Below are positions 43,112 to 54,226 of a DNA stretch of 64,000 nucleotides, piece after piece. The number at the start of each line of letters is the position of its first letter. Within the stretch, counting starts at the first letter, position 1. The notes under the pieces are model-generated. The model did not search any database. It was not told where the DNA came from and saw only the letters and a program-made list of their open reading frames with translations. The stretch spans positions 2,549,001 to 2,613,000 of the forward strand of contig NZ_LR738849.1 of NCBI RefSeq assembly GCF_902702915.1, written 5' to 3'. The DNA is from Desulfovibrio sp. 86. Lineage in GTDB: Bacteria > Desulfobacterota > Desulfovibrionia > Desulfovibrionales > Desulfovibrionaceae. Position numbers and translations under genes: made by a program.

Positions 43112-44556
43112 AAACCATATTCGCAAAATCCGTGCCCGGTCGCAGCGCCTTTTGTTTAGAATCCGACGCCCCCAAGGCTGCGGACATGCTGCCCGCAGGC
43201 TTGCTGCGCAAGGAACAACCCCGTTTGCCCCAATGCTCCGAACTGGACGTGGTGCGCCATTTTACCGGGCTTTCCAAGCTCAACTATTGTGTGGACGGCA
43301 ATTTCTATCCTCTTGGCTCCTGCACAATGAAGTACAACCCCAAGTTCACGGAGTATGTGGCCTCGCTGCCCGGCTTTACGCGGCTGCATCCCATGCTCGC
43401 CCAGCTGGGCAGCGGCCTCGGCTGCACCCAGGGCGCGCTTGAGTGCCTGTATCAGGCCGAGAACCTGCTCTGCGAACTTACCGGCATGAAGGCCTTTACC
43501 CTGCAGCCCATGGCGGGAGCCAACGGCGAATTTGTGGGCGTCAAGCTCATCGCCGCCTACCACAAGGCCAAGGGCCGTAACCGCAAAAAGATGCTCATCC
43601 CCGACGCCGCCCACGGCACCAACCCCGCTTCGGCGGCTCTGGCGGGCTTTGAAACCATCAATATCGAATCCCGCGACGGCATGGTGGACCCCGACGCCAT
43701 CGTGGCCGCCATCCAGAAGCACGGCGAAGACGTGGCGGGCCTCATGATGACCTGCCCCAACACGCTGGGACTGATGGAAGTGCACCTGCCCCGCATCGTG
43801 GCGGAACTGCGCAAGATCGACGCCCTGCTGTACTACGACGGCGCCAACATGAATGCCATCATGGGCAAGATGCGCGTGGGCGACGTGGGCTTTGACGTGG
43901 TGCACCTCAACGTGCACAAGACCCTGTCCACCCCGCACGGCGGCGGCGGCCCCGGCGCCGGGCCCGTGGGCGTGGGCGAGCGCCTCATCCCCTTCCTGCC
44001 CGCCCCGCGCGTGCGCAAGGGAGCGGACGGCATGTTCAGCCTTGACTACGACGTGCCGCAGTCCATCGGCTATATGGGGCCCTTCTACGGCAGCTTCGGC
44101 ATACTGATCCGGGCTCTTGCCTACATGATGCGCCTCGGAGCCGAAGGACTCACCAGAGCTTCGGAATACGCGGTGCTCAATGCCAACTATCTGAAAAAGC
44201 GTCTGGAAAAAGTCCTGGACATCCCCTATGCCGCACGGCTGTGCGCCCATGAGTTCGTGGCCTCCGCGCCTCAGGGAACCCGCGCCCTGGATATAGCCAA
44301 AGCCTTGCTGGACCGTGGCTTCCACGCGCCCACCATCTACTTCCCGCTGATCGTGCATGAGTGCATCATGGCCGAACCCACGGAAACGGAAAGCAAGGAA
44401 ACCCTGGACTCCTTTGTGCAGGCCCTGGAAGACATCATGCTCGTGGCCAAGAGCGATCCGCAGGCCCTGCTGGACGCTCCCGTGACCCTGCCCGCCCGCC
44501 GCATGGACGAGACGGCGGCGGCCCGCAACATGATCCTTACGGAAGATATGGCGTAA
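43108..44556 (+). CDS. gcvPB: Glycine dehydrogenase (decarboxylating) subunit 2
   Basis: This 482-residue protein is the C-terminal, PLP-bearing half of the P protein. The PLP lysine is residue 271 in HKTLSTPHGGGGPGAGP. PDAAHGTNPASAA and PLGSCTMKYNPK are also typical. I chose the GTG at 43108 after GGGAGG, overlapping the gcvPA stop as GTGA; a longer reading starts inside gcvPA. No dihydrolipoamide dehydrogenase (L protein) gene is in the window. Confidence 0.94.
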   Translation: MKTIFAKSVPGRSAFCLESDAPKAADMLPAGLLRKEQPRLPQCSELDVVRHFTGLSKLNYCVDGNFYPLGSCTMKYNPKFTEYVASLPGFTRLHPMLAQLGSGLGCTQGALECLYQAENLLCELTGMKAFTLQPMAGANGEFVGVKLIAAYHKAKGRNRKKMLIPDAAHGTNPASAALAGFETINIESRDGMVDPDAIVAAIQKHGEDVAGLMMTCPNTLGLMEVHLPRIVAELRKIDALLYYDGANMNAIMGKMRVGDVGFDVVHLNVHKTLSTPHGGGGPGAGPVGVGERLIPFLPAPRVRKGADGMFSLDYDVPQSIGYMGPFYGSFGILIRALAYMMRLGAEGLTRASEYAVLNANYLKKRLEKVLDIPYAARLCAHEFVASAPQGTRALDIAKALLDRGFHAPTIYFPLIVHECIMAEPTETESKETLDSFVQALEDIMLVAKSDPQALLDAPVTLPARRMDETAAARNMILTEDMA

Positions 44557-44567
44557 CATCTTCTTTT

Positions 44568-44630
44568 GGGGGAGGGATCCTTTTGAAAAAGGGTCGCCTC
44601 CCCCATACCCCCACCCCCTAAAACTTTTAT
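44568..44630. repeat. Family C hairpin/C-rich element C3, downstream of gcvPB
   Basis: The element starts 11 nt after the gcvPB stop. A near-perfect GGGGGAGG...CCTCCCCC hairpin is followed by ATACCCCCACCCCCTAAAAC and CTTTT-like sequence. It is in the same orientation to the upstream gene as C1 and C2. Confidence 0.8.
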
Positions 44631-44655
44631 TCCTCTTTCAGGTTCAGATACAAAC

Positions 44656-44686
44656 AGAGGGGGCCGCGCAAAGCGCGGCCCCCTCT
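44656..44686. terminator. Strong GC hairpin between convergent gcvPB and secA
   Basis: A perfect 14-bp stem (AGAGGGGGCCGCGC at 44656-44669 with 44673-44686) lies between two converging genes. Neither side has a good T-run, so a role as terminator is likely but not certain. Confidence 0.55.
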
Positions 44687-44794
44687 TGCTATCGGGCTGG
44701 TCGGGTTCGTGAGAACCTGGTTTCACGCCCCAGGCGGGGCTTGCAAAGGGCCAATACTCGTGCCAGGAAGGCATGATGGCCCTAACACCGGTTG

Positions 44795-47365
<2,571 letters not shown>

Positions 47366-47987
47366 GAAGTCTCCTCTGTTGGGCACGGGCAAACCGCCTT
47401 TGGCCCGGATGTACGCGCCTTTATGGCGCGTCGGCGCAAGCACAGGGCCCACGGCCCTGAGCAGCCTGGGGGGCTGGCGGCATCTCCTTAAAATAAGACA
47501 TAAACGCCGGGTTGGCAATGCGGGCGGGCGCGGCCTCCGCCGGAAAAGGTGAAATTCGGGGCTGTCGCGCCGTGGCGGTGCGGCAGCCCGCATGCGCGAC
47601 GGCCCGGCAACCTGCATGCGCGACGGCCCGGCACCCGCATGCGCGACGCTGAGGCTCGCTGCGTTCGGGTATTGCCCAGGCCCTTTGGCGCGGAGCACTG
47701 GCCGCCGTCAGGCAGAAAGAAAAACCGCTGCGGGACTTATTCTCGCCGCAGGACTTATTCTTCTGTTATCGCTGCCGATATAATACAAAGAACGCTGCCC
47801 GCGAAATCATTTTTTTGCGCTTTGGACGGGTCGCGGCGGGGTTGCGGCCAGTCTTGTTTGTCAGGGTTGCGGTCAGACTTTCAGTCAGCCCTGCTGCCAG
47901 GAATGGCGGCCATGCTTGCGGTCAGCCTGCGTCCAGTTTGGACGGTCAGGCTTGGCGTCCAGTTTGGCTTGGCGTCCCTTTGGGCGG
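47366..47987. other. 622-nt repeat-rich non-coding gap upstream of secA
   Basis: The part at 47590-47648 is a tandem repeat listed separately. The part from about 47820 to 47985 contains degenerate repeats built on GCGGTCAG and GGCGTCCAGTTTGG. No credible gene is present. The secA promoter and any leader should be here. Confidence 0.5.
47590..47648. repeat. Tandem 24/23-bp repeat, 2.5 units
   Basis: GCATGCGCGACGGCCCGGCA occurs perfectly at 47590-47609 and 47614-47633. A third partial copy is at 47637-47648. Each unit starts with the palindrome GCATGC. Confidence 0.8.
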
Positions 47988-48353
47988 TCAGTCTTGCAGA
48001 TGTTCCTGCTTTATGACGGCTTCGGCCTTGATCCTGTCCAGCAGTTCTGCAAAGACGGACTTGACGTTTTCACGTATGTCGCCGGCCACAACCAGAAAGA
48101 GCACGTCGTCGCCGGGTTTGAGCAGGCCCTCCTCGGCATCGGCCACAATGGCGAAAATGCCGGGGCGTTGCTCCATCTCGGCCACAATGGCGGCCATCTT
48201 TTCCCGGTCGGGCGTGATGTCTACCGAGGTGACCGGGGAGTGGTCGTTACGGGACCAGCCCCGTACCACGCCGTTATGAACGAGCATCATGCCCACGTGC
48301 TCGGTGAAGCCGGGGCGGGCTTTGAGTTCCTGAAGAGTTTTGTTAATATCCAT
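47988..48353 (-). CDS. moaE: MoaE-like molybdopterin synthase large subunit homologue
   Basis: This 121-residue protein matches the MoaE family: an N-terminal GMMLVHNGVVRG (the family's G-x-V-x-x-F-x-G-x-V-R region) and a VVAGDIRENVKSVFAELLDRIKAE helix near the end. Two C-terminal lysines (in IKAEAVIKQE) sit about where the MoaE catalytic lysines lie, but the Pro-[IF]-W-K form is missing. No MoaD or other Moa gene is close. I place the start at ATG 48353. It could be a divergent paralogue rather than the working synthase. Confidence 0.65.
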   Translation of the reverse strand: MDINKTLQELKARPGFTEHVGMMLVHNGVVRGWSRNDHSPVTSVDITPDREKMAAIVAEMEQRPGIFAIVADAEEGLLKPGDDVLFLVVAGDIRENVKSVFAELLDRIKAEAVIKQEHLQD

Positions 48354-48438
48354 GCGGAACCGCCTTGGTTTGATCCACATCCGATTGTGGCGCTGGGCAG
48401 TATATACCAGGCCCGTGCCTTCATAAAGGATTTTGTTC

Positions 48439-51177
48439 ATGGCCCAGCTATCGCAGTTATTGTCCCGTCTTCCCGATACGCAAGACATGAGCATGAGCAC
48501 CATGGGTCATGTTCTGTGGGTCTGCTGGCATGGCAAACTGGCTCCCGCCGTGGGGCAGACGCTGCTCAACTACGGCGGCATGCTGGTGGGCGAAGAAGAA
48601 GAGCAGGCCCTGTGGTTCTTTTTTACCGACGATGTCTTTCTGGCGTTGGCCCGGCTTATGGTCTGGGGCAATTTCAACGAACTGCCGGTGAGCATAGAGC
48701 TTTTTCCCGGCCGTCTGCAGTTTGGCCGCAAGCGCGACGTGAACCTTTTGCTGGACGGCGCCCTGCAGACGCAGGAAATGCTGGTGCGCGACAGCCTTGA
48801 AGTATGGGTGCATCCCAAGAGCCGCGAAGGCAAAAAAAACCTCCCCGGTATCGATTTTGAGCGCCGCCCCGGCCGCCAGGGCATGAGCCCGGTAGACTGG
48901 GCCACCATGCTGGTGGACGTGCGCATGCCCTATGCCTCCACCCAGGCATGGTTCGTCCTCCTGCACCCCCTGGGCAGCCCTTTGGACAAAGCCTTCCAGA
49001 GCGGCTGGAGCGCCATGTTCAAAAAGATCGAGGCGCTGTTGCAGCGGCTCAAGATAAAATCCATCGTCAGCGGCTCCTTTGTGATGCTGGCCATGGACAA
49101 TCTGCTTATGCTGCGCACCTTTCTGCGCGAATATCTGCAAAACTGCGACAAGGAGAACGGGGCCTGCTGGCCCTGCGTCTGCGTGGTTGCCGACCGCAAC
49201 AACCTCAATTTCAACAGCGACCTGCCCAAGAAGATCGGCCTGCAGTGGGACAACCTCATGCCGGACTTCCCCTACCTGAGCTATCGCAACGCCTATCTGC
49301 TGGGCGAGGGCTTTACGGTTCGCGATCTGCGGTATACCGGCGAGCAGATGAGCATGGACAGCTGGTGCAACGTGCTGCTGGACGAAAACAGCCTCAGCGA
49401 GCGTTCCATCCCCCTGCTCATGCCCGCCCAGCTCACAGCGGGCGACGCGGGGGAAGCCGGATGTTTTTATTGCGGCATCCACGGCCACATGGCGGCCCAG
49501 TGCCCCACACGCCAATGCCCGCCCAGCGAGCGGGATTTGTGGGACAAGGTGGCGGACCTGGATCTGGACGCCATCAACGTCGGCTTTCGCCGCATTGAGC
49601 AGGTGCTTACCGAGCAGCACACGGCGGGCTATGACATCCTGCTGGCGGAAGGCGGCGACGCGGCCCTCGTGCTGCAAGGCGTGCTGGACATCAATGGCAT
49701 GTGCCAATTGCGCCATGTGCCCCAGCACTGGCTGTACCGCATGCGCGACCCCGAACCAGGCGAGACCCCGCCCCCTCATGACGACAGCCCGGCTTGGGAT
49801 TTGCTGAAAAAACTTGCCGTTGCCCCGCCCGAAGGGCTGGCGGAAATTGACAAAAAGACAAGCGTGAGCATAGGGCGGCATCCGCGTGACTGGCGCTTGC
49901 GGATGGTTTTGGGCTTCTGCCATGTGCAGCGGCAGGACTTCCCCCGTGCCGACGCCGCCTTTGGCGAAGCGGCCATGCTCGCCCCATCGCCCATGCTTCA
50001 GGCATGGAACGAGTTTTTGCAGGCCAGGCTTGAGGAAGAGCAGGGGCATTTTGGCGCGGCCATTGAGCAGTATGCCCAGGTATGGCGCGTCATGCCCCAA
50101 TGGCGCGAAGTCCGCTACCGTGAAATGGCCTGCAAGGTCAAAATGGGCTTTGCCGAGGCGGTGCAGGATCTGCTGGTAAAGCTTATCCGTGAAGATCCCA
50201 CGTACTTTAACCGCGTGCTGGTGGACCCGGCCCTGGAGCGGGGGCGTCTGCTCATCCTTTCCTCTCTGTATGACCTGTGGGCCGAAGCCAAGAAAAAGGC
50301 CGAGGCGGACGGCGGGTCCATCAACTCCCTGCGCGACCGGCTTGACGACTGGTTTCCGCCGGAGCATCTCGTGCAGTTGCAGCTCGGGGCAAAGGTGCGG
50401 CAACTGGAAAAACTTGCCAATACCAACAACTACATCGCCTATCTCAAGGTTGTGGAAGAACTGCCGGCTCTGGAAAAAGAGCTTGAAACCTGCATCAGCC
50501 ACGAAGTGGAAGAACTGCGCAATAAATACAAATATTATCTTGATATTATTCAAGAAATTCGTGACGAAGCCTCATGGTTTCCCTTTCCCGCCGCCCTGCG
50601 CCAGTTCAGCCGCGACTTCAACGAGAGCGCGGGCATTATCAACCGCGCCTTTTCCTGCAACTTCAAGGAAGCCGAATCCTTCAGGCGTACGCAGGCCGAT
50701 ACGCCGCGTCTGGCGGAACTGCTGCGCAATCTGCGCAAGCGCCTGCAGTTCTTGCGCATGGTGCGTGACGGTACGCTTTTCGGCCTCACCATGGGCAAAA
50801 CATTTTTGTGGATTGAGCTCATCGGGCTGCTGCTCTGCTTTATTGGCGTGCCCGTCGTGGTCTTCTGGGGCGACAGCCTGCGCCTGGGCTGGTTGCGTGA
50901 CGTTCTGGGCGATGATCAGTGGTCCATACAGAAGGTGCTTATCCTCATCGTGTCCGTTGTGGCCCTCGGCATTGCGGCCCTGCGTTCTACCCTTGTTTTT
51001 GACAGCAAACGCGAAAAACTGCTGGAACAGGCCCGGCAGCAACGCGAACAGGCCCAGCAGGCACGGCTTGAACGTGTCCGCAAGCAGCGCCGCGCAGAAG
51101 AGGAAAAAGCCCGAAAGTCGCGTGAGGCCATGGCCGTCCGTGAGGCACAGCGCAAGTACAAGGAAAAGAGCGGGTAA
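48439..51177 (+). CDS. Large membrane protein with CCHC zinc knuckle, TPR-like region and coiled-coil tail
   Basis: This 912-residue protein belongs to no named family I recognise. Residues 1 to about 330 look like a soluble alpha/beta region. Residues 342-355 (C342, C345, H350, C355; CX2CX4HX4C) form a retroviral-type zinc knuckle. About 455-650 is helical and TPR-like (SIGRHPRDWRLRMVLGF, RADAAFGEAAML). A charged helical part follows, then two membrane helices (about 790-811 and 832-855) and a highly charged coiled coil (about 856-912). No signal peptide is visible. The ATG at 48439 follows AAAGGA. It is divergent from the MoaE-like gene and ends at a strong terminator. Confidence 0.8.
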   Translation: MAQLSQLLSRLPDTQDMSMSTMGHVLWVCWHGKLAPAVGQTLLNYGGMLVGEEEEQALWFFFTDDVFLALARLMVWGNFNELPVSIELFPGRLQFGRKRDVNLLLDGALQTQEMLVRDSLEVWVHPKSREGKKNLPGIDFERRPGRQGMSPVDWATMLVDVRMPYASTQAWFVLLHPLGSPLDKAFQSGWSAMFKKIEALLQRLKIKSIVSGSFVMLAMDNLLMLRTFLREYLQNCDKENGACWPCVCVVADRNNLNFNSDLPKKIGLQWDNLMPDFPYLSYRNAYLLGEGFTVRDLRYTGEQMSMDSWCNVLLDENSLSERSIPLLMPAQLTAGDAGEAGCFYCGIHGHMAAQCPTRQCPPSERDLWDKVADLDLDAINVGFRRIEQVLTEQHTAGYDILLAEGGDAALVLQGVLDINGMCQLRHVPQHWLYRMRDPEPGETPPPHDDSPAWDLLKKLAVAPPEGLAEIDKKTSVSIGRHPRDWRLRMVLGFCHVQRQDFPRADAAFGEAAMLAPSPMLQAWNEFLQARLEEEQGHFGAAIEQYAQVWRVMPQWREVRYREMACKVKMGFAEAVQDLLVKLIREDPTYFNRVLVDPALERGRLLILSSLYDLWAEAKKKAEADGGSINSLRDRLDDWFPPEHLVQLQLGAKVRQLEKLANTNNYIAYLKVVEELPALEKELETCISHEVEELRNKYKYYLDIIQEIRDEASWFPFPAALRQFSRDFNESAGIINRAFSCNFKEAESFRRTQADTPRLAELLRNLRKRLQFLRMVRDGTLFGLTMGKTFLWIELIGLLLCFIGVPVVVFWGDSLRLGWLRDVLGDDQWSIQKVLILIVSVVALGIAALRSTLVFDSKREKLLEQARQQREQAQQARLERVRKQRRAEEEKARKSREAMAVREAQRKYKEKSG

Positions 51178-51290
51178 TGCTTTGCGGGGAGGGGATGTTT
51201 TTGTGAGGGAGTGAGAGCTTTGTGTGCGTGGCGTCCACAACACTGTCGCAGATCGCGCGCAGCCTCACAATTGCTGACGGATGCACAGCC

Positions 51291-51327
51291 GCTGCCCGGC
51301 CTTTTATAAGGCCGGGCAGCGTTTTTT
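51291..51327 (+). terminator. Rho-independent terminator of the zinc-knuckle protein gene
   Basis: A perfect 13-bp stem (GCTGCCCGGCCTT at 51291-51303 with 51308-51320) is followed by GT6. It lies between this gene and the convergent mdlC-like gene. Confidence 0.9.
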
Positions 51328-51328
51328 A

Positions 51329-52951
51329 CTACAGCAGGGGAGGAATGGTGGGAAGAATGGGCACTTCAAGCAGGGTGGGGCCAAGGCGCTTGAAAGCCTG
51401 AGCGCAGGCCTTGCGCACGCCGTCCACGTTTTCGACGCGCAGGGCTTCGCAGCCATAGCCCCTGGCAAGGGAAACGAGGTCAAGGCCGGGCAGGTCAAGA
51501 CCGGGCACGCCAGTGGTTTTTTCCAGGGCGGCAAAGGATTTCAGGATGGCGTACTCGCTGTTTTTGGGTATGACAAAGAGAATGGGCAGTTCAAGCTGTG
51601 CCGCCGTCCAGAGCCCTTGAACAGAATATTGCATGGAGCCGTCGCCAATAATGGCCAGAACTGGACGGTTGCGGCCACTGTCGCGTTCTGCCAGGGCAAT
51701 GCCCACGCTGGCGGGCAGGTTCCAGCCAAGGCTCCCGCTGGCAAAGGTATAGAGAGTGTCTGGCAGCTTCACAGGCCAGGCCGCGTGCAGCTCGCCAAGG
51801 TTGGACGGCGATTCTACCACCAGAACGGTCTCGGCAGGGGTGGCTTCGTGCAGGGTTTTAAAAAGCTCCAGTGCTGTCAGCATATTGCATTGGCAAGGCT
51901 CGGGTGCGGCTGGTTGCGGGGCCATGCGCTGGGCCTGTTTTTTGACCTTGGGGGCAGTGGAGCGCGCCTTGACGCGGGCCTCCAGCGCTTCCAGCGCCAG
52001 CACGGCATCGCAGAGCATGCTGTCGCCCACAGGAGCGCGTCCGGTTTCTTCCGGGTCGTCAGAAATGTGCAGCAGGTGCAGGTTGTTAGGAAGATAGGGG
52101 CCTTCCACATAGGGGTAGTAGCGAAAAACCGGCGCACCGATGACAATGGCCACATCATGTCCTTCAAGCTTTTTGGCCAGCGGCCCTATGGCAAAGGGCA
52201 GGCCCCCAGCATAAAGGGGATGATCTTCGGGGAAGGGAGGCCGCTCCGAGGCGGGAGCCGCCCAAACGGGGGCGTTGAGCTTTTCGGCAAGGGCAATGGC
52301 TTGCTTCCAGCCGTTACCCCTGGCAATGGCCGCGCCATAGATAAGTACGGGGTTTTTGGCTTTGGAGAGCAGTTCGGCAAATTTGGCCACACGCTCGGGA
52401 TCTGGCCCGATGCGGGTGGCCACGCACCGCGCCACTGGTTCGCCGAGGGCGGGCTTGTCCCAGTCGTCAAGAGGGATGGACAGAAATACAGGCCCGGCCG
52501 GGGGCTGCAATGCCATAGCGTACGCCCGCATAAAGGCTGCGGGAACATCCTCCGCCCGCACAGGCTCGTAACTCCACTTGACCCAGGGCTTGGGCAGTTC
52601 CGCTGGCTGCACATTGGTGAGCCACGGTTCCATAAGGAGCATCTCGCGGGTCTGGTTGCCTGCCGTGATGATCAGGGGCGTCTGGTTCATCCTGGCCGAA
52701 AGAATGTTGCTCATGGCATTGCACACTCCGGCCGAGGTGTGCAGATTCACCAGCGCCGGTCTGCGGGTGGCCTGGGCGTAGCCGTCGGCAGCCCCGACGG
52801 CGGAAGCTTCATGAAGTGTGTGTATATAGCGGAAGTCTTTTGGAAAATCTTTAAGAAAAGTTTCTTCCGTGGAACCGGGATTGCCAAAGATGGTGGTAAG
52901 GCCCAGTTGGCGCAATAGCTTGAAGGTTGCCTCTCGGATGGTCATAACCAT
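51329..52951 (-). CDS. mdlC: Benzoylformate-decarboxylase-like ThDP enzyme
   Basis: This 540-residue thiamine-diphosphate enzyme has the three-domain POX/decarboxylase layout. FGNPGSTEE near the N-terminus and LHEASAVGAADGYA (the His-Glu pair that activates the cofactor) match benzoylformate decarboxylase. The ThDP/Mg site is GDGSMQYS followed by IPKNSEYA. A substrate other than benzoylformate is possible, since no mandelate genes are near. A Lys/Ala/Pro-rich insertion (about residues 315-340) precedes the third domain. ATG 52951 follows GGAG; MTIREA two codons later is an alternative. It is divergent from the 115-residue gene. Confidence 0.82.
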   Translation of the reverse strand: MVMTIREATFKLLRQLGLTTIFGNPGSTEETFLKDFPKDFRYIHTLHEASAVGAADGYAQATRRPALVNLHTSAGVCNAMSNILSARMNQTPLIITAGNQTREMLLMEPWLTNVQPAELPKPWVKWSYEPVRAEDVPAAFMRAYAMALQPPAGPVFLSIPLDDWDKPALGEPVARCVATRIGPDPERVAKFAELLSKAKNPVLIYGAAIARGNGWKQAIALAEKLNAPVWAAPASERPPFPEDHPLYAGGLPFAIGPLAKKLEGHDVAIVIGAPVFRYYPYVEGPYLPNNLHLLHISDDPEETGRAPVGDSMLCDAVLALEALEARVKARSTAPKVKKQAQRMAPQPAAPEPCQCNMLTALELFKTLHEATPAETVLVVESPSNLGELHAAWPVKLPDTLYTFASGSLGWNLPASVGIALAERDSGRNRPVLAIIGDGSMQYSVQGLWTAAQLELPILFVIPKNSEYAILKSFAALEKTTGVPGLDLPGLDLVSLARGYGCEALRVENVDGVRKACAQAFKRLGPTLLEVPILPTIPPLL

Positions 52952-53428
52952 AGCTAGCTCCGTAATTGACGGTTAACGTTACTATTACTCTTCTGGGGTA
53001 GCATAGCCGGAGTTGGCGGGCAATAGAGCCTTTGCCTTACTGATATGTCTTGCGCGAAGGGGCAGGCAGACCCGCATGCGCCGTCAACCGCCTTCGCGTA
53101 TGCCATCGGTCGGTGGGGTGCGCGGGAGTGTGAAAGTTTCAGGCCTTTGTGATCAGTGAGACAGCGTAAAAAACATGTCGCGCTATCCTTAATCCGCTTC
53201 CGGCACGCGCTGTCATGTGTGCAAGGTTTGTGAATGCGTTGAGGGCTGGCACAAAGACGCGCTGCGGTTCACGGAAACGGGCGGCGGGCAGGCGTGCCTT
53301 GGCCTTGCGGCCAGAGTTTTGGCATGTCTTTCATTATATTTTACTCTAACGTACTATTTTAATAATAAATAGCCAGATGGATTCAATAGTATTGCCAGTA
53401 GGTTGAGATTTTTTAGGGCCAGTCAGTC
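52952..53428. other. Divergent intergenic region, AT-rich at its right end
   Basis: This gap of about 480 nt holds no credible gene. The stretch around 53330-53395 is strikingly AT-rich compared with the rest of the window. A promoter at 53429-53457 follows. The mdlC-like promoter should lie near 52970-53000 but I cannot place it. Confidence 0.5.
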
Positions 53429-53457
53429 TTGCCAAGGCTTTCAAGAATGATTATTAT
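53429..53457 (+). promoter_or_regulatory. Sigma-70 promoter of the 115-residue gene
   Basis: TTGCCA (53429-53434), a 17-nt spacer and TATTAT (53452-53457) differ from consensus at one base each. The start would be near 53464, with GAGGAGG soon after. Confidence 0.7.
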
Positions 53458-53484
53458 TAAAACAAGACCAATGAGGAGGACGCC

Positions 53485-53832
53485 ATGTCGCAACTTAAGG
53501 ACTTTGCGCTTTACGATATAGACTGGAACCTGACCCCGGAACATGCGGTAACCATGTACCTTGAATGGGGCAATAATGACTGGCATTCGGAGTATCCTCC
53601 GGTGCGTTCCAAGGACGATGTGGCCCACTATTTTGTTGTGGACAGCTGGCAGAGTCCCCCCATGGTGCGGCTGGTTCGGCGCAACTCCGAAAGGGCGGAC
53701 GATCTCATAAGTCTGCCGCTGCCCAAGAATCTTATGGAAGAATTTCGCAAGGAGCATGGCGACTGGCGAGGCATCAGCGCGCCGACTCCTGAAGTAAAGT
53801 CCTGGCTCAAGCACGAGCTTGAGCAGGATTAG
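53485..53832 (+). CDS. Unknown 115-residue soluble acidic protein
   Basis: The protein begins SQLKDFALYDIDWNLTPE and is rich in Trp, Asp and Glu. It has the motifs YLEWGNNDWHSEYPPVRS and DSWQSPPMVRLVRRNSE and ends in a charged helix. There is no signal, membrane segment or known domain I can name. A near-consensus promoter and a GAGGAGG ribosome site suggest high expression. Two terminator hairpins follow, so it is a single-gene unit. Confidence 0.82.
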   Translation: MSQLKDFALYDIDWNLTPEHAVTMYLEWGNNDWHSEYPPVRSKDDVAHYFVVDSWQSPPMVRLVRRNSERADDLISLPLPKNLMEEFRKEHGDWRGISAPTPEVKSWLKHELEQD

Positions 53833-53960
53833 CCCTCAGGGCGCAGAACGCTTGCGCTCTGGCCGTATATCTGGCCCCTATGGGGGCAGCATATGGGCCG
53901 AGGCTGCCCATAGAGGCTGTGTGGTGTTGGTAAACACGTACATGTACTGAAGTGAAACGC

Positions 53961-53988
53961 GTAAGGGGCCGCATTGCGGCCCCTTTAC
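53961..53988 (+). terminator. Hairpin after the 115-residue gene
   Basis: A stem of 12-13 bp (GTAAGGGGCCGC with GCGGCCCCTTTAC) with a 3-nt loop lies about 130 nt after the stop. The T-run is short. Confidence 0.6.
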
Positions 53989-53996
53989 AGTTCTGA

Positions 53997-54030
53997 CCCG
54001 GCAATTCCGCACAGGAATTGCCGGGCTTTT
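53997..54030 (+). terminator. Second terminator hairpin
   Basis: A perfect 12-bp stem (CCCGGCAATTCC at 53997-54008 with 54014-54025) is followed by CTTTTC. It probably completes termination of the transcript from 53464. Confidence 0.7.
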
Positions 54031-54076
54031 CAGTTCTACACTACCATACGATAAAACCATGCTCCCCTATTGCTAC

Positions 54077-54226
54077 GGAAGCACTGATTAAAGAGCCTCC
54101 TGGAAACGCGCAGTTATTTTGTTTGGCAAGGCGCGACCTTTTTTTGAAGCAGGAGTGGACTCTTCCGTCCTCGACTGTATCAAAAAAATGGAGCAACGCC
54201 GCCAAACGAAATAACTCAGCGTTTCC
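54077..54226. repeat. Family B MITE-like repeat, copy B2
   Basis: This 150-bp copy has GGAAGCACTGATT and AACTCAGCGTTTCC ends. It is flanked by CTAC (54073-54076) and CTAG (54227-54230), one mismatch from a duplication. It is about 90% identical to B1 by eye. Its right end touches the TAG stop (minus strand) of mgtA. Confidence 0.87.

Noticed and set aside
48457..50553. 698-codon frame opposite the zinc-knuckle gene
   Set aside because: Its sequence is His/Gln-rich with no motif or ribosome site, typical of an antisense shadow.
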